Below the pieces are notes generated by a model, which had not been told where the DNA came from, ran no database searches, and saw only the letters and a list, made by a program, of their open reading frames with translations. A stretch of 45,413 nt of DNA from Clostridia bacterium (GTDB lineage: Bacteria > Bacillota > Clostridia > Oscillospirales > Acutalibacteraceae). The DNA is taken from NCBI GenBank assembly GCA_017546665.1, contig JAFYSE010000011.1, forward strand, positions 1 to 45,413. The letters are read 5' to 3'. The translations under genes and the position numbers were made by a program. Within the stretch, counting starts at the first letter, position 1; each line of letters starts with the position of its first letter. This document shows positions 9,294 through 18,360 of this stretch, in pieces.

Positions 9294-10166
9294 TTATAAT
9301 ACGATAACTCCGAGGCCTTCACCGAATGTACCGCCATTTTTAATGTATTCAGCAGTAGATTTCTGTAATGAACTCTTTTGTGGAAGTTGGTCAATTAAAC
9401 CATAACTTCCGGTTTCCTTTTTGTTTTTCATAAGGTCAGAATTCTTAGTTTTAAGACCGTAAAGCCAAAGATATGCAGGCTGTGGCTCTTCTTTGCTTTG
9501 GACAATTTCATATAACGATTGGAACTTTAAAATATTACTGTTTTCAGGCATAAATTCCTTGTTGCCCGGGAATAAAAGCCAACTGTAGCACATATATTTG
9601 TTGTTTGGAAATTCTGGGAAATACTTTGCGAAAAATTCTTTAGCCATTGGTAAAGACTCCTTACAAGCATCATAGTCCAGCTTTTCACCGCGAGGAATGT
9701 GCATATTGATAACTTTTTCGCCAAATTTGAACTCAGTGCCATTCTGTGATTTAGCAGGCTTAAAATACCAGATGCATTTTTGATACTGAAGTCTGCCTAC
9801 CTTGAAGATTGAAAGATTCATATGGTGCATAAGCCAATGGAGTTCAAAAACGCCATCTTCATCAGTTCTTGCTCTGTGGTCATCAATCCAAATTTTAATA
9901 TCTGTCATAGTATCAAAGAAAATTTCTTCAGGAATTCCTTTTTTCTTGTATCTATCCCATACTGTTGGAAGAAAGGCATAAATTAAAGCTAATTTCATCA
10001 TTGGATTTTGCTTTAGTGTTATTTCCCAACGATTTTTATTGCAGAACATAAGGAAAAACTTTACCTTTGATTCGTGTCTTCCTATGTAATATTCAATTTT
10101 GTTAGCAAGTTTTTCACTATCGTAAATTTTCAAAAAAATCTCTCTTGAACGGTTAAAATCAATCAT
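9294..10166 (-). CDS. Predicted N-acyltransferase (DUF5596/GNAT-like C-terminal type)
   Basis: This 290-residue protein resembles the clostridial acyltransferase-domain proteins that join an N-terminal helical domain (DUF5596/NAT_N type, about 1-115) to a GNAT-like C-terminal domain (about 120-270). Recognisable stretches are NMHIPRGEKLDYDACKES and CYSWLLFPGN. There is no signal peptide or membrane segment. The start is supported by GGGAGAA upstream of the ATG. Substrate and pathway are unknown; assignment rests on remembered family character, so it is tentative at the functional level. The gene stands alone between two bidirectional terminators and a divergent small ORF. Confidence 0.7.
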   Translation of the reverse strand: MIDFNRSREIFLKIYDSEKLANKIEYYIGRHESKVKFFLMFCNKNRWEITLKQNPMMKLALIYAFLPTVWDRYKKKGIPEEIFFDTMTDIKIWIDDHRARTDEDGVFELHWLMHHMNLSIFKVGRLQYQKCIWYFKPAKSQNGTEFKFGEKVINMHIPRGEKLDYDACKESLPMAKEFFAKYFPEFPNNKYMCYSWLLFPGNKEFMPENSNILKFQSLYEIVQSKEEPQPAYLWLYGLKTKNSDLMKNKKETGSYGLIDQLPQKSSLQKSTAEYIKNGGTFGEGLGVIVL

Positions 10167-10275
10167 AATTAATTCTCCCTTGTTTTAGTGTTTATATTCT
10201 ATCATATAATAAAGAAAAATTAAACAGTAATTTTATAAAAATATTCGGCAACAATATTATTGCGAGGTGATAAAA

Positions 10276-10404
10276 ATGAATAATCAGAACAATAATAACA
10301 AAAATAATCCACAGAACAAAAAGAATAATCCACAGAACAATCAAAAAAATAAAAACAATAACGGCCCAGAAATGAAAAATGAAAATAATAAAAACAACAG
10401 ATAA
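10276..10404 (+). CDS. Very small Asn/Gln/Lys-rich protein (42 aa)
   Basis: A 42-codon ORF begins ATG at 10276, five bases after a good GAGGTGAT ribosome binding site, and ends just before a strong terminator. About half of its residues are asparagine. A 17-base segment (AATAATCCACAGAACAA) occurs twice, 21 bases apart, giving a repeated NNPQN motif. There is no signal peptide or membrane segment. Such a composition suggests a disordered, highly hydrophilic peptide; spore-associated small proteins can look like this, but no family is recognised. The ribosome binding site plus dedicated terminator make it more credible than a chance ORF. A TATAAT at 10205-10210 may serve its promoter. Confidence 0.6.
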   Translation: MNNQNNNNKNNPQNKKNNPQNNQKNKNNNGPEMKNENNKNNR

Positions 10405-10410
10405 TAAAAG

Positions 10411-10431
10411 AGCCGAGGGTTTTCCTCGGCT
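10411..10431. terminator. Bidirectional terminator
   Basis: An 8-bp stem (AGCCGAGG / CCTCGGCT) with loop GTTTT is followed by AATTTTATTT on the plus strand and CTTTTATT on the minus strand. It ends both the small Asn-rich ORF and the PlsC-like gene. Confidence 0.85.
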
Positions 10432-10435
10432 AATT

Positions 10436-11617
10436 TTATTTATAATCTTTTCCTATAAGATAACGCCACGCTGCAACGTATTTAGCTGCTGCTGTTGGAT
10501 TTTTACTTTTTACATATAGGAAATGTTCACTGTCAATAAACATAAGTGACTGGACAGAAACATTAAGAACAAGTTTAAGTTCTTCAATAGGCATCACAAT
10601 CGTTTGTTTTGGATTAAGATAAAGTTCAAATCTGTTCTTGTAAAGACGCATTGTAGCGTTGTCAGAAAGCTCAACACGTTTACGTTTAATCATTGTGTAA
10701 ACAATTTGGTCTTTTTCCTCAAAAACAAGTTCTCCATCAGGAGTATCTAAAACCTTTTGTTTCCAAACAGGTTTCTGCCACTTATCCCAAGCAAGTACAT
10801 TGTCAAAGATTAAATCCTTTTGTGATGGGTGGAAGAATCCGTCTCTGCCAAACTCGACCTGATAACCACAGTCACAAGTGAGATAATCACCTTTTGAATG
10901 CATTGTACCAACTTGTTGACAATGTGGACAAACATATAAAATTCTTTCAATGTGTTGTGCAAGATTTTTACCTTTGTATAATCGAGGACGCTTACGCTGT
11001 TCCTCAAAGGCATTAACATAAATATCGCGTTTAATTATCTCGTTAACTTCTTCACCGGTCATCTTGCTGAGTTCTTCTGCAGAATACTCATTGACAACCT
11101 TGCCACGAATAGGACCACGACGAAGACCTGTGCCCCATCTTGGAGTGTGGAAGAAACCACCTTTAATACGATAGGTAATAAGGGATACTCCCAAATCCTT
11201 TACAAACTGACCTGTTCTTGGTGAAAAGAAACCTGTTTCACCATTTGGAGTAATTGCACCTTCAACGAAAATACCTGTTGGTACACCCTCGTCGGCAGCA
11301 GCTTTCATATCCTTAAAAAGAACGGAGGCGGGATTGTCTCTATCTTTAATAATCCAACCTGAAATATCCTTGAAGAAAAACTTTGCCCAAGGGTTAAGGA
11401 TTGTATGGTCACCGGCAACAAATCTTATATACTTTTTCAAAGAACACATAATGTAAATGGGGTCAAGTCCGTCGGAATGGTTACCAATTACAATAAAATT
11501 CTTGCTCTTTGGTTTGTGTCTTTTAACCTTTGCATGAACGATAAGTAATACAATCCAAAAGAAAAGGACTCTGATTGTGTTCATACAAATTTTATTCATA
11601 AGAGTTCTTGCTTTCAA
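10436..11617 (-). CDS. PlsC-like lysophospholipid acyltransferase with zinc ribbon
   Basis: This 393-residue protein belongs to the 1-acyl-glycerol-3-phosphate acyltransferase superfamily of membrane phospholipid synthesis. An N-terminal hydrophobic helix (about 16-29) is followed by the HX4D motif NHSDGLD (His47, Asp52) and the FVEGAITP motif (Glu119-Gly120) used in glycerophosphate binding. A C-terminal extension carries a four-cysteine zinc ribbon (CPHC at 230-233 and CDC at 248-250), unusual for plain PlsC. The start given is a TTG with AGGAAG nine bases upstream; the ATG at 11599 is an alternative without a good site. A strong promoter precedes it. Confidence 0.85.
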   Translation of the reverse strand: MKARTLMNKICMNTIRVLFFWIVLLIVHAKVKRHKPKSKNFIVIGNHSDGLDPIYIMCSLKKYIRFVAGDHTILNPWAKFFFKDISGWIIKDRDNPASVLFKDMKAAADEGVPTGIFVEGAITPNGETGFFSPRTGQFVKDLGVSLITYRIKGGFFHTPRWGTGLRRGPIRGKVVNEYSAEELSKMTGEEVNEIIKRDIYVNAFEEQRKRPRLYKGKNLAQHIERILYVCPHCQQVGTMHSKGDYLTCDCGYQVEFGRDGFFHPSQKDLIFDNVLAWDKWQKPVWKQKVLDTPDGELVFEEKDQIVYTMIKRKRVELSDNATMRLYKNRFELYLNPKQTIVMPIEELKLVLNVSVQSLMFIDSEHFLYVKSKNPTAAAKYVAAWRYLIGKDYK

Positions 11618-11657
11618 AAAGCATCACTTCCTGTCTATAAATAACATATACATTATT

Positions 11658-11686
11658 ATTTTAAATTAAAATCGCAAACGTGTCAA
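11658..11686 (-). promoter_or_regulatory. Promoter of the PlsC-like gene
   Basis: On the minus strand a perfect -35 TTGACA (11686-11681) is followed after 17 bases by TAAAAT (11663-11658), about 40 bases before the TTG start. Confidence 0.8.
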
Positions 11687-11726
11687 TAAAATTAAGGAAA
11701 TATCAAGGGAATAAGAGTATAAATTA

Positions 11727-11755
11727 TTGCAAAAACCGGTAATTTAAGGTAAAAT
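11727..11755 (+). promoter_or_regulatory. Promoter of the radical SAM-led operon
   Basis: TTGCAA (11727-11732), 17-base spacer, TAAAAT (11750-11755), then GAGGTG and the GTG start. It is the only promoter seen ahead of the four-gene operon. Confidence 0.7.
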
Positions 11756-11772
11756 ATTAGAGGTGATAATAA

Positions 11773-12675
11773 GTGGGTAGATACTATTCATTAAATGAAT
11801 ATTTAAAACAACAGTTCGATGAAAAAGTGTATAAACTTGCATTGGACATAGGTTGCACCTGCCCAAATCGTGATGGTACTCTTGATACTCGTGGTTGTAT
11901 TTTCTGCCACAATGGCTCGTCCCATTTTGCAGAAAAGGGAATGGATATAGATATCCAAATCGAAAGAGCAAAGGAAAGAGTAAAGAGCAAGACGAATACC
12001 AATAAATTCATAGCGTATTTTCAGAGCTTTACAAACACCTATGGTGATATTGAATATCTTGAAAGTGTTTTTACAACGGCAATAAATCGTGATGATATTG
12101 TTGCCCTTTCAATAGGTACAAGACCTGACTGTATTGGGGAAGACATTCTTGATATATTAGAGAATTTAAATAAAATCAAGCCTGTTTGGATTGAATTAGG
12201 CTTTCAAAGTTCAAAACCTGAGACAGTTGAATATATCCGTAGAGGCTATGAAAACTCCGTTTATGAAAAGGCTGTCAGAGAGTTGAAAAAGCGAAACATA
12301 AATGTAGTGACTCATATTATTATTGGGTTGCCTGGAGAAACGGAAACCGATATATTAAATACTATTGATTTTGTAGTTAAAAGTGGTACTGATGGTGTTA
12401 AATTGCAACTGCTCCACATTTTAAAGGATACTGATTTATATGAGGATTATAAAAAAGGTGTTTTTAATCCTTTGATAATGGATGAGTATATTAATATTTT
12501 GTTCAGTTGTATTGAAAGAATACCTGAAAATATTGTAATTCATAGAATAACAGGGGACGCACCTAAAAAATATCTTGTTGAGCCTTTGTGGAGCGCCGAT
12601 AAGAAAAAAGTCCTTAACACGATAAATAAAGAAATGGAAAAAAGAAATATAATTCAAGGGAAGTGTACAGAATGA
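11773..12675 (+). CDS. TIGR01212/YtqA-type radical SAM protein
   Basis: This 300-residue radical S-adenosylmethionine enzyme matches the uncharacterised TIGR01212 (YtqA/YhcC-like) family. The 4Fe-4S cluster ligands lie in CPNRDGTLDTRGCIFC (Cys30, Cys42, Cys45), a spacing particular to this family. The barrel continues through FQSFTNTYGD, VALSIGTRPDC and ELGFQSS. The start is GTG with GAGGTG eight bases upstream. It overlaps the alcohol dehydrogenase start by 4 bases (ATGA), so the two are translationally coupled. Its reaction is not established for the family; tRNA-related roles have been suggested for relatives. Confidence 0.92.
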   Translation: MGRYYSLNEYLKQQFDEKVYKLALDIGCTCPNRDGTLDTRGCIFCHNGSSHFAEKGMDIDIQIERAKERVKSKTNTNKFIAYFQSFTNTYGDIEYLESVFTTAINRDDIVALSIGTRPDCIGEDILDILENLNKIKPVWIELGFQSSKPETVEYIRRGYENSVYEKAVRELKKRNINVVTHIIIGLPGETETDILNTIDFVVKSGTDGVKLQLLHILKDTDLYEDYKKGVFNPLIMDEYINILFSCIERIPENIVIHRITGDAPKKYLVEPLWSADKKKVLNTINKEMEKRNIIQGKCTE

Positions 12676-13796
12676 GTTGGGAATTTTCTTTACCTGTAAA
12701 AATCTATTTTGGTACTGATAAAATAAATGAATTGCCTAAGATTATAAATGAATGTGGGTATAAAAGAGGAGTACTTGTTTGCTCCAATACCCTTAAAAAG
12801 AATGGTGTAGCAGATGAGATTGTTAAGAATTGCAAGGGCGTAATTGTAGCAATATTTTCCGATATTCGTCCTAATCCTACAACTGATAATGTAAATGATT
12901 GCGTGAAAATTCTTCGTGATAATAAGGCCGATTTTGCAGTTGCGCTTGGTGGTGGGTCGCCAATGGATTGTTGTAAGGCAGCCTGTGCAATCGCAAAGGG
13001 TAATGATATTATCGAAAGTTATCACACGGGTGGAAAACCTATAAACAGGGACGAAGTTATTCCAATGATTGCAGTTGCAACCACAAGTGGTACGGGTAGT
13101 GAAATCACAAACATTTCTGTTTTAACTGATTTAAGTAAAAATGTAAAGTCAACTATGAATGACCCATTGATGTATCCAAAGGCTGCAATCATTGACCCAA
13201 GGCTTACATTGTCTGTTCCACCCAAAGTTACTGCATCAACGGGGCTTGATGTTTTAGCACATGCTCTTGAAAGTGTATGGAGTGTGTTGCATCAACCGAT
13301 TTGTGAAAGTTGTTCCGTACATGCCACAAAGCTTGTTTTTGAATGGCTTTATAAAGCATACTGTGAGCCTGATAACCTTGAAGCTCGTGAAAAGATGGCA
13401 GAGGCGTCAATTATTGCTGGTGTGGCTTTTTCCAACCCAAGAACAGCGGGTAGTCACGCTTGTTCATTCCCATTAACTAATTTATATGGCGTTCCCCATG
13501 GTGAAGCTTGTGCTATGACACTTGATTTCTTTACAAGATATAATGCAGAGGCAGAAAACGGAAGATTGAATAAGTTTGCACAGGATTGTGGTTTTGAAGA
13601 TGCTTACCAAATGGCAGATGCTATTACTGAACTTAAAAAGAAAATGGGAATGTCTTGCACTTTGTCGGAAATTGGTGTAAAATCTAATGAAGAAATAGAA
13701 ACGCTTACAGAAATGAGTATGACTCCTCTTATGGAGAGAAACATCATACCACTTTCCTATGATGATATAAAGAATATGTATCTCTCAATAAGATAA
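12672..13796 (+). CDS. Iron-containing alcohol dehydrogenase
   Basis: This 374-residue group III dehydrogenase reduces aldehydes or oxidises primary alcohols with NAD(P)H. The nucleotide-binding signature is GGGSPMD (94-100), followed by TTSGTGSE (138-145). Metal ligands are Asp193 and His197 in GLDVLAHALE, His262 in GSHACSFPL and His276 in PHGEACAM. The ATG at 12672 is preferred over the GTG at 12663 because it forms the ATGA overlap with the upstream gene and has AAGGGAAG at a proper distance. Downstream, the peptidase gene follows after 13 bases. A fermentation role is likely, though not specified by context. Confidence 0.95.
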   Translation: MSWEFSLPVKIYFGTDKINELPKIINECGYKRGVLVCSNTLKKNGVADEIVKNCKGVIVAIFSDIRPNPTTDNVNDCVKILRDNKADFAVALGGGSPMDCCKAACAIAKGNDIIESYHTGGKPINRDEVIPMIAVATTSGTGSEITNISVLTDLSKNVKSTMNDPLMYPKAAIIDPRLTLSVPPKVTASTGLDVLAHALESVWSVLHQPICESCSVHATKLVFEWLYKAYCEPDNLEAREKMAEASIIAGVAFSNPRTAGSHACSFPLTNLYGVPHGEACAMTLDFFTRYNAEAENGRLNKFAQDCGFEDAYQMADAITELKKKMGMSCTLSEIGVKSNEEIETLTEMSMTPLMERNIIPLSYDDIKNMYLSIR

Positions 13797-13809
13797 AAGG
13801 GGAATAGAA

Positions 13810-15246
13810 ATGGTTATTCTTTTGATTGTTTTGGCAGTTGTCTTGTGCCTTGTGCTTGTACTTGCTATAAACACTATTATTGCAACAAAAAAGGCAAGAA
13901 AATTAACTGAGTTCAAGCCTTTTTATAATGACGATGAAATTGAATTTTATGTAACTCGTCTTCAAAAAATGATACAATGTAAAACAGTGTCAGTTAAGGA
14001 TAGTTATGATGATACTGAATTTGCAAAGTTACGTAACGTTATGGCAGAACTCTTTCCTACAATACATAATGTTGCTGATAAAATGACTTTTTCAGATGAC
14101 TGTTGGATTTATAAAATCAAAGGCAAGGATGAAAACAGAAATATTATGCTTATGTCCCACCACGATGTTGTTGATGTTAGTGGTGAGTGGAAGCACGAAG
14201 GATTTTCCGGTGAGATTGCCGATGGGAAAATCTGGGGCAGGGGAACGGTTGATACCAAAACTCCTCTTTTTGCTGAATTTTCAGCACTTGAGGAGCTTTT
14301 AAATGATGGTTTTGAGCCACCTTGTAATATTTGGCTCGGTTCATCTCATAATGAGGAACTTGGTGGCGACGGAATACCGACAGCGTTAAAATATTTCAAA
14401 GAGAATAATATTATATTTGAAGTTATTCTTGATGAAGGTGGAGCACTTATTGAACCACCAATCGGTGGAATGAGAGCGGATAAATGTGGAATGGTAGCAG
14501 TCCACGAAAAGGGTAGAATAAGCCTTATCTGTACAGCAACTGCAGAAAATGGACATACAAGTCTTACTGCTGCTGCAAAGGCAACTCCTGTCGAAAGAAT
14601 GTCCGCATTCATAAATGAAATTACAGCAAAGAACATCTTTATCCGTCGTCTTAATCCTCAGGTTGAAGCAATGTTCAAGCATTTAGGACCATATTGTGGT
14701 TTCCCTATGAATATGCTTTTTGCAAACTTATGGCTTTTCGGCGGTATTATTAAAAAGGTAATGCCTAAAATTAATGCACAAGCTGGTGGGCTTATAGGTA
14801 CAACCTGTACATTCAATAATATTGAAGGCAGTACTGCATCAAAGGTTTGTACGGCAAAGGCTTTTGTTCGTCCTGTGGATGAAAAAGATTTTGAAGAAGA
14901 TTTGAAAATGTTCAAGGCTGTGGCTGCAAAATATGCAATAACAGTTGAAATGACAGAGGACAGTGAATATCACGGTCCTGCTGATATGTCAAAACCACAG
15001 TTTGAATATACAATGAACTGTATCGGTAAGGTTTTTCCACAGTATCCCGCATCACCATTCATTTTACCGGCGGGTACGGATGCGAGAACACTTACTGATG
15101 TGTGCGAATGTGTTCTTCGTTTTGCACCTATAAAGCTTTCGGCACAGCAATTAGCATCAGTTCACGCAGAAAATGAGAATATTGATGTTGATTCAGTTGC
15201 AAACTGCGTCGCATTTTATAAATATTATATTAAAAATTATAAATAA
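13810..15246 (+). CDS. Membrane-anchored M20 family metallopeptidase
   Basis: This 478-residue M20 peptidase (carboxypeptidase/PM20D1-like subgroup) has an uncleaved N-terminal membrane anchor (residues 2-24, VILLIVLAVVLCLVLVLAI). Two-zinc active-site residues can be assigned: His117 and Asp119 in SHHDVVDV, Asp148 in GRGTVDTK (bridging), Glu182-Glu183 in NEELGGDG (general base and ligand), Asp208 in LDEGGA, and a late His in SVHAENENI. The anchor implies work at the membrane, probably on the outer face, on dipeptides or N-acyl amino acids. Ribosome site AAAAGGGG. Third gene of the operon, 12 bases before the SDR gene. Confidence 0.92.
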   Translation: MVILLIVLAVVLCLVLVLAINTIIATKKARKLTEFKPFYNDDEIEFYVTRLQKMIQCKTVSVKDSYDDTEFAKLRNVMAELFPTIHNVADKMTFSDDCWIYKIKGKDENRNIMLMSHHDVVDVSGEWKHEGFSGEIADGKIWGRGTVDTKTPLFAEFSALEELLNDGFEPPCNIWLGSSHNEELGGDGIPTALKYFKENNIIFEVILDEGGALIEPPIGGMRADKCGMVAVHEKGRISLICTATAENGHTSLTAAAKATPVERMSAFINEITAKNIFIRRLNPQVEAMFKHLGPYCGFPMNMLFANLWLFGGIIKKVMPKINAQAGGLIGTTCTFNNIEGSTASKVCTAKAFVRPVDEKDFEEDLKMFKAVAAKYAITVEMTEDSEYHGPADMSKPQFEYTMNCIGKVFPQYPASPFILPAGTDARTLTDVCECVLRFAPIKLSAQQLASVHAENENIDVDSVANCVAFYKYYIKNYK

Positions 15247-15258
15247 GGGAGATATATT

Positions 15259-16089
15259 ATGAGTAATTGGATTGACAACAAAACAGTAATCATCACAGGT
15301 GCTTCTGCAGGTATCGGTAAGGGTGTTACAGAAACACTTATTAAAAAGCATAACTGTAAGGTAATTGGTATCGCAAGAAGTCAGGAAAAAACAGAAAAAT
15401 TTGTTGAGGAATTAGGCGAATATGCAAAAAATTTCTCTTACAGACTTTTTGACGTTTCAGTTAAGGAAAACTGGTTTGAATTTGCAGAATACCTTAAAGA
15501 AAACGACATTCACCCTGATGTACTTATCAACAATGCCGGCATTTTGCCAAAGTTTAATAAGACACAGAATTACTCAATCGAAGAAATCGAAAGAGTTATG
15601 AATATTAACTTCTATTCAGCAGTTTATTCAATCAAAGCATTGTTACCAATGCTCCTTGAATCAAGTACACCTGCTGTAATCAACGTTGCTTCCTCAGCAG
15701 CATTAATGGCTCTCGCGGGTACTTCTACATATTCAGCAAGTAAAGCAGCGCTCAAGTCCTTTACAGAGTCTTTAAGAGAAGATTTAAGAGGTAAATGCTA
15801 TGTTTCAGTTATCTGTCCGGGCTTTACAAAGACAGATATCTTCCGTAATCAGGACTCAAATACAGCAAAGGGCGAAAAGATGATTAATGCAATCAGTACT
15901 GACTGTGATAAGATGGTTAAGATGATTTGCAACGGTATCGCAAACAAGAGAGAACTTATGATTTTCGGCTTTGATGCTGACTTTATGAAGATTTTTGGAA
16001 GAATCACTCCTGTACAGGGTGGACGACTTTTCAGCGCAGTTATGAAAATGTCAAAACTCCCATTATTTGATGCAGTATTTAAGGACTGA
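15259..16089 (+). CDS. Short-chain dehydrogenase/reductase
   Basis: This 276-residue classical SDR has the cofactor motif TGASAGIG (residues 14-21), the NNAG motif in LINNAGILP, the catalytic Ser in NVASSAAL and the YSASK active site. The variable C-terminal region (about 200-276) would define the substrate; it is hydrophobic and ends KLPLFDAVFKD. Last gene of the radical SAM-ADH-peptidase operon, with a GGGAG ribosome site, followed by a terminator. Substrate is unknown. Confidence 0.93.
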   Translation: MSNWIDNKTVIITGASAGIGKGVTETLIKKHNCKVIGIARSQEKTEKFVEELGEYAKNFSYRLFDVSVKENWFEFAEYLKENDIHPDVLINNAGILPKFNKTQNYSIEEIERVMNINFYSAVYSIKALLPMLLESSTPAVINVASSAALMALAGTSTYSASKAALKSFTESLREDLRGKCYVSVICPGFTKTDIFRNQDSNTAKGEKMINAISTDCDKMVKMICNGIANKRELMIFGFDADFMKIFGRITPVQGGRLFSAVMKMSKLPLFDAVFKD

Positions 16090-16107
16090 TAACAATAATC
16101 ACTAACT

Positions 16108-16135
16108 AAATGGCGAAGTCTTGACTTCGCCATTT
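16108..16135 (+). terminator. Terminator of the radical SAM-ADH-M20-SDR operon
   Basis: A 13-bp stem (AAATGGCGAAGTC / GACTTCGCCATTT) with a two-base loop runs into a T tract. Confidence 0.92.
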
Positions 16136-16150
16136 TTTATGCAACGAAAA

Positions 16151-16174
16151 AGAGGAGAGTTTTCACTCTCCTCT
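16151..16174 (-). terminator. Terminator of the OYE-like flavoenzyme gene
   Basis: A 10-bp stem (AGAGGAGAGT / ACTCTCCTCT) with a four-base loop is followed by TTTTTC on the minus strand. Confidence 0.9.
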
Positions 16175-16195
16175 AATTTTATGTCTTTATGAATA

Positions 16196-18259
16196 TTATA
16201 ACTTCATTGCAACGTCCCAAGCACCCCAGATAACTGTACGGAGATTACCAACCTTGTTAGCATCACCAATTACGTGTACGTGCTTACTCTTTTCAGCAAC
16301 AGGAGCTGGTTTGTAACCAACTGAAAGAATAACTGTGTCAGCGGGGACGTCAACTGTCTGTCCGTCTTTAGTTGCGATTGTAACACCATTGTCGCGGATT
16401 TCTGTTGTACGGCTTTCAAGATAAACAGGAACATTGTTTGTCTTGAAGAAATCACGAAGATAGCTTGTGTTAGCAAGTGCAACACCGGGAGTTGTAATAA
16501 GGTCATCCTGCATTTCAACAATAACAGGTGATTTGCCCTGAAGATAGAGCTCGTAAGCGATTTCACAACCTGTAAGACCGCCACCAACAACTACAACCTT
16601 GTCACCTGCAAGTGAATTGTCAAGAAGGAAATCAACTGCTTCAATAGCCTTTTCAGCACCCTTAACAGGAATCTTGTTAGCAACTGAGCCTGTTGCAACG
16701 ATTACTTCGTCAGCACCGAGAGAAGCAATATCCTTAACTTCTGTGTTCATATGAACTGTGATTGAATCATAAAGCTTGATTTCACGGTTGTACCAAGCAA
16801 TAAGGTCACGGTCTTTTTCCTTGTATGATGGAGCAGCAGCGGCAATAAATACACCACCGAGCTTGTCGCTCTTTTCGTAAAGGTCAACCTTGTGGCCACG
16901 CTGTGCACATACCATAGCAGCTTCCATACCACCGATACCGCCACCGATAACAGCAATTTTCTTTGCTTTCTTAGCAGGTTTGATGTTATATTTCTTTGAT
17001 TGCATTGTCTTTGGATTAAGAGCACAACGAGAAAGTCCCATTGTATCTGTAAGGTCCTGAGTATTAGCGTGACCCTTTGAAGATGAGAAGTTAAAGCAAC
17101 CTGCATGACAGCAGATACAAGGCTTGATTTCTTCTACTCTGTCTTCAATAATCTTTGTAATCCATTCTGGGTCTGTAAGGAACTGACGAGCAACACCAAC
17201 ACCGTCGATTTTGCCTTCTGCAACAGCCTGAGCACCAACATCAGGTTCCATTCTACCTGCACAAACAACAGGAATATCAACAAACTTTTTAATGTGTGCA
17301 ACATCGTCAAGGTTACAGTTCTGTGGCATATACATTGGTGGGTGAGCCCAGTACCAAGAGTCATATGTACCGTTATCAGCGTTGAGCATATCATAACCTG
17401 CATCCTGAAGGTATTTAGCAGCCTTTTCAGATTCAGGCATTGCACGACCAACTTCTGTATATTCTTCACCAGGCATTGCACCTTCGCAGAATCCCTTCAT
17501 TTTTGACTCAACTGAGTAACGAAGTGAAACAGGGTAGTCATCGCCACAAGCCTCTTTAATAGCCTTAACAACTTCAACTGCGAAACGGTATCTGTTTTCA
17601 AAGTTTCCACCGTATTCGTCAGTACGTTTGTTGAAGAACTCAATAGCGAACTGGTCTAGAAGGTAACCTTCGTGAACAGCGTGAACTTCAACGCCGTCAA
17701 CACCTGCATCACGGCAGAGTTTTGCTGTCTTTGCAAATGCTTCAATAATTTCGTGAATCTGTTCCTTTGTCATTTCAGGACAGATAATATCAGGAGCCCA
17801 ACGTGATGGCTGTGGGCTTGGAGATGCTAATTCGTGAGATGTATCAAGAATAGGTTTCACAAGAGCACGTGTAAACTTATTTCTGTGAAGTGGTGCTACG
17901 AGTTCAGTAATAGCCCAGCTACGTCCCATACCGGCTGTGAGCTGAATAAAGAGTTTAGCACCTGTCTTATGAATTTCATCCATAAATTCTTTAAGTTCTT
18001 CAAACATCTTTGGGTTCTGCCAAAGCCATTTACCCCAGAATGTATCACGAAGTGGTGCGATACCGGGGATAATAAGACCAACATTGTTGTTAGCTCTTTC
18101 TAAGAAAAGCTTTGCAGCTTCCTTGTCAAAGTGGCAACCGCCAAGTTCAAACCAACCGAAAAGTGATGTACCGCCCATAGGACACATAACAATTCTGTTT
18201 TTGATTTCAACATTACCCACTTTCCAAGGTGTAAACAGTGATTCGTATTTAGAATCCAT
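16196..18259 (-). CDS. NADH:flavin oxidoreductase (OYE/2,4-dienoyl-CoA reductase/2-enoate reductase type)
   Basis: This 687-residue three-module enzyme has an FMN-binding old yellow enzyme barrel (about 1-370), a 4Fe-4S cluster region starting CICCHAGC near residue 380, and a C-terminal FAD/NAD(P) domain with GGGIGG (about 435-445) and VVVGGGLTGCE. This is the layout of FadH, 2-enoate reductases and the bile-acid enzymes BaiCD/BaiH. The catalytic barrel motif is HAVHEGYLLDQF. It reduces activated C=C bonds; the natural substrate (enoate, enone, bile acid) is not decided by sequence reading. Ribosome site GAGGAGG. It is monocistronic, with a near-consensus promoter and a candidate operator upstream. 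Confidence 0.93.
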   Translation of the reverse strand: MDSKYESLFTPWKVGNVEIKNRIVMCPMGGTSLFGWFELGGCHFDKEAAKLFLERANNNVGLIIPGIAPLRDTFWGKWLWQNPKMFEELKEFMDEIHKTGAKLFIQLTAGMGRSWAITELVAPLHRNKFTRALVKPILDTSHELASPSPQPSRWAPDIICPEMTKEQIHEIIEAFAKTAKLCRDAGVDGVEVHAVHEGYLLDQFAIEFFNKRTDEYGGNFENRYRFAVEVVKAIKEACGDDYPVSLRYSVESKMKGFCEGAMPGEEYTEVGRAMPESEKAAKYLQDAGYDMLNADNGTYDSWYWAHPPMYMPQNCNLDDVAHIKKFVDIPVVCAGRMEPDVGAQAVAEGKIDGVGVARQFLTDPEWITKIIEDRVEEIKPCICCHAGCFNFSSSKGHANTQDLTDTMGLSRCALNPKTMQSKKYNIKPAKKAKKIAVIGGGIGGMEAAMVCAQRGHKVDLYEKSDKLGGVFIAAAAPSYKEKDRDLIAWYNREIKLYDSITVHMNTEVKDIASLGADEVIVATGSVANKIPVKGAEKAIEAVDFLLDNSLAGDKVVVVGGGLTGCEIAYELYLQGKSPVIVEMQDDLITTPGVALANTSYLRDFFKTNNVPVYLESRTTEIRDNGVTIATKDGQTVDVPADTVILSVGYKPAPVAEKSKHVHVIGDANKVGNLRTVIWGAWDVAMKL

Positions 18260-18304
18260 AAAAACACTTCCTCCTCAAATTTGAGCATAATTTTTTACAG
18301 TATA

Positions 18305-18333
18305 AGTATATAAAAATCTCCATTTTATGTCAA
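18305..18333 (-). promoter_or_regulatory. Near-consensus promoter of the OYE-like gene
   Basis: On the minus strand TTGACA (18333-18328), exactly 17 bases, then TATACT (18310-18305). This is one of the best promoters in the window. Confidence 0.85.
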
Positions 18334-18342
18334 GGAGATTTT
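18313..18342. promoter_or_regulatory. Inverted repeat operator candidate over the -35 box
   Basis: A perfect 9-bp inverted repeat (AAAATCTCC / GGAGATTTT) with a 12-base spacer covers the -35 box and spacer of the flavoenzyme promoter. Position and symmetry fit a dimeric repressor site. It is not followed by a T tract in the direction of transcription, so it is not a terminator. Confidence 0.5.
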
Positions 18343-18360
18343 GTTAATAAAATAACAAAA

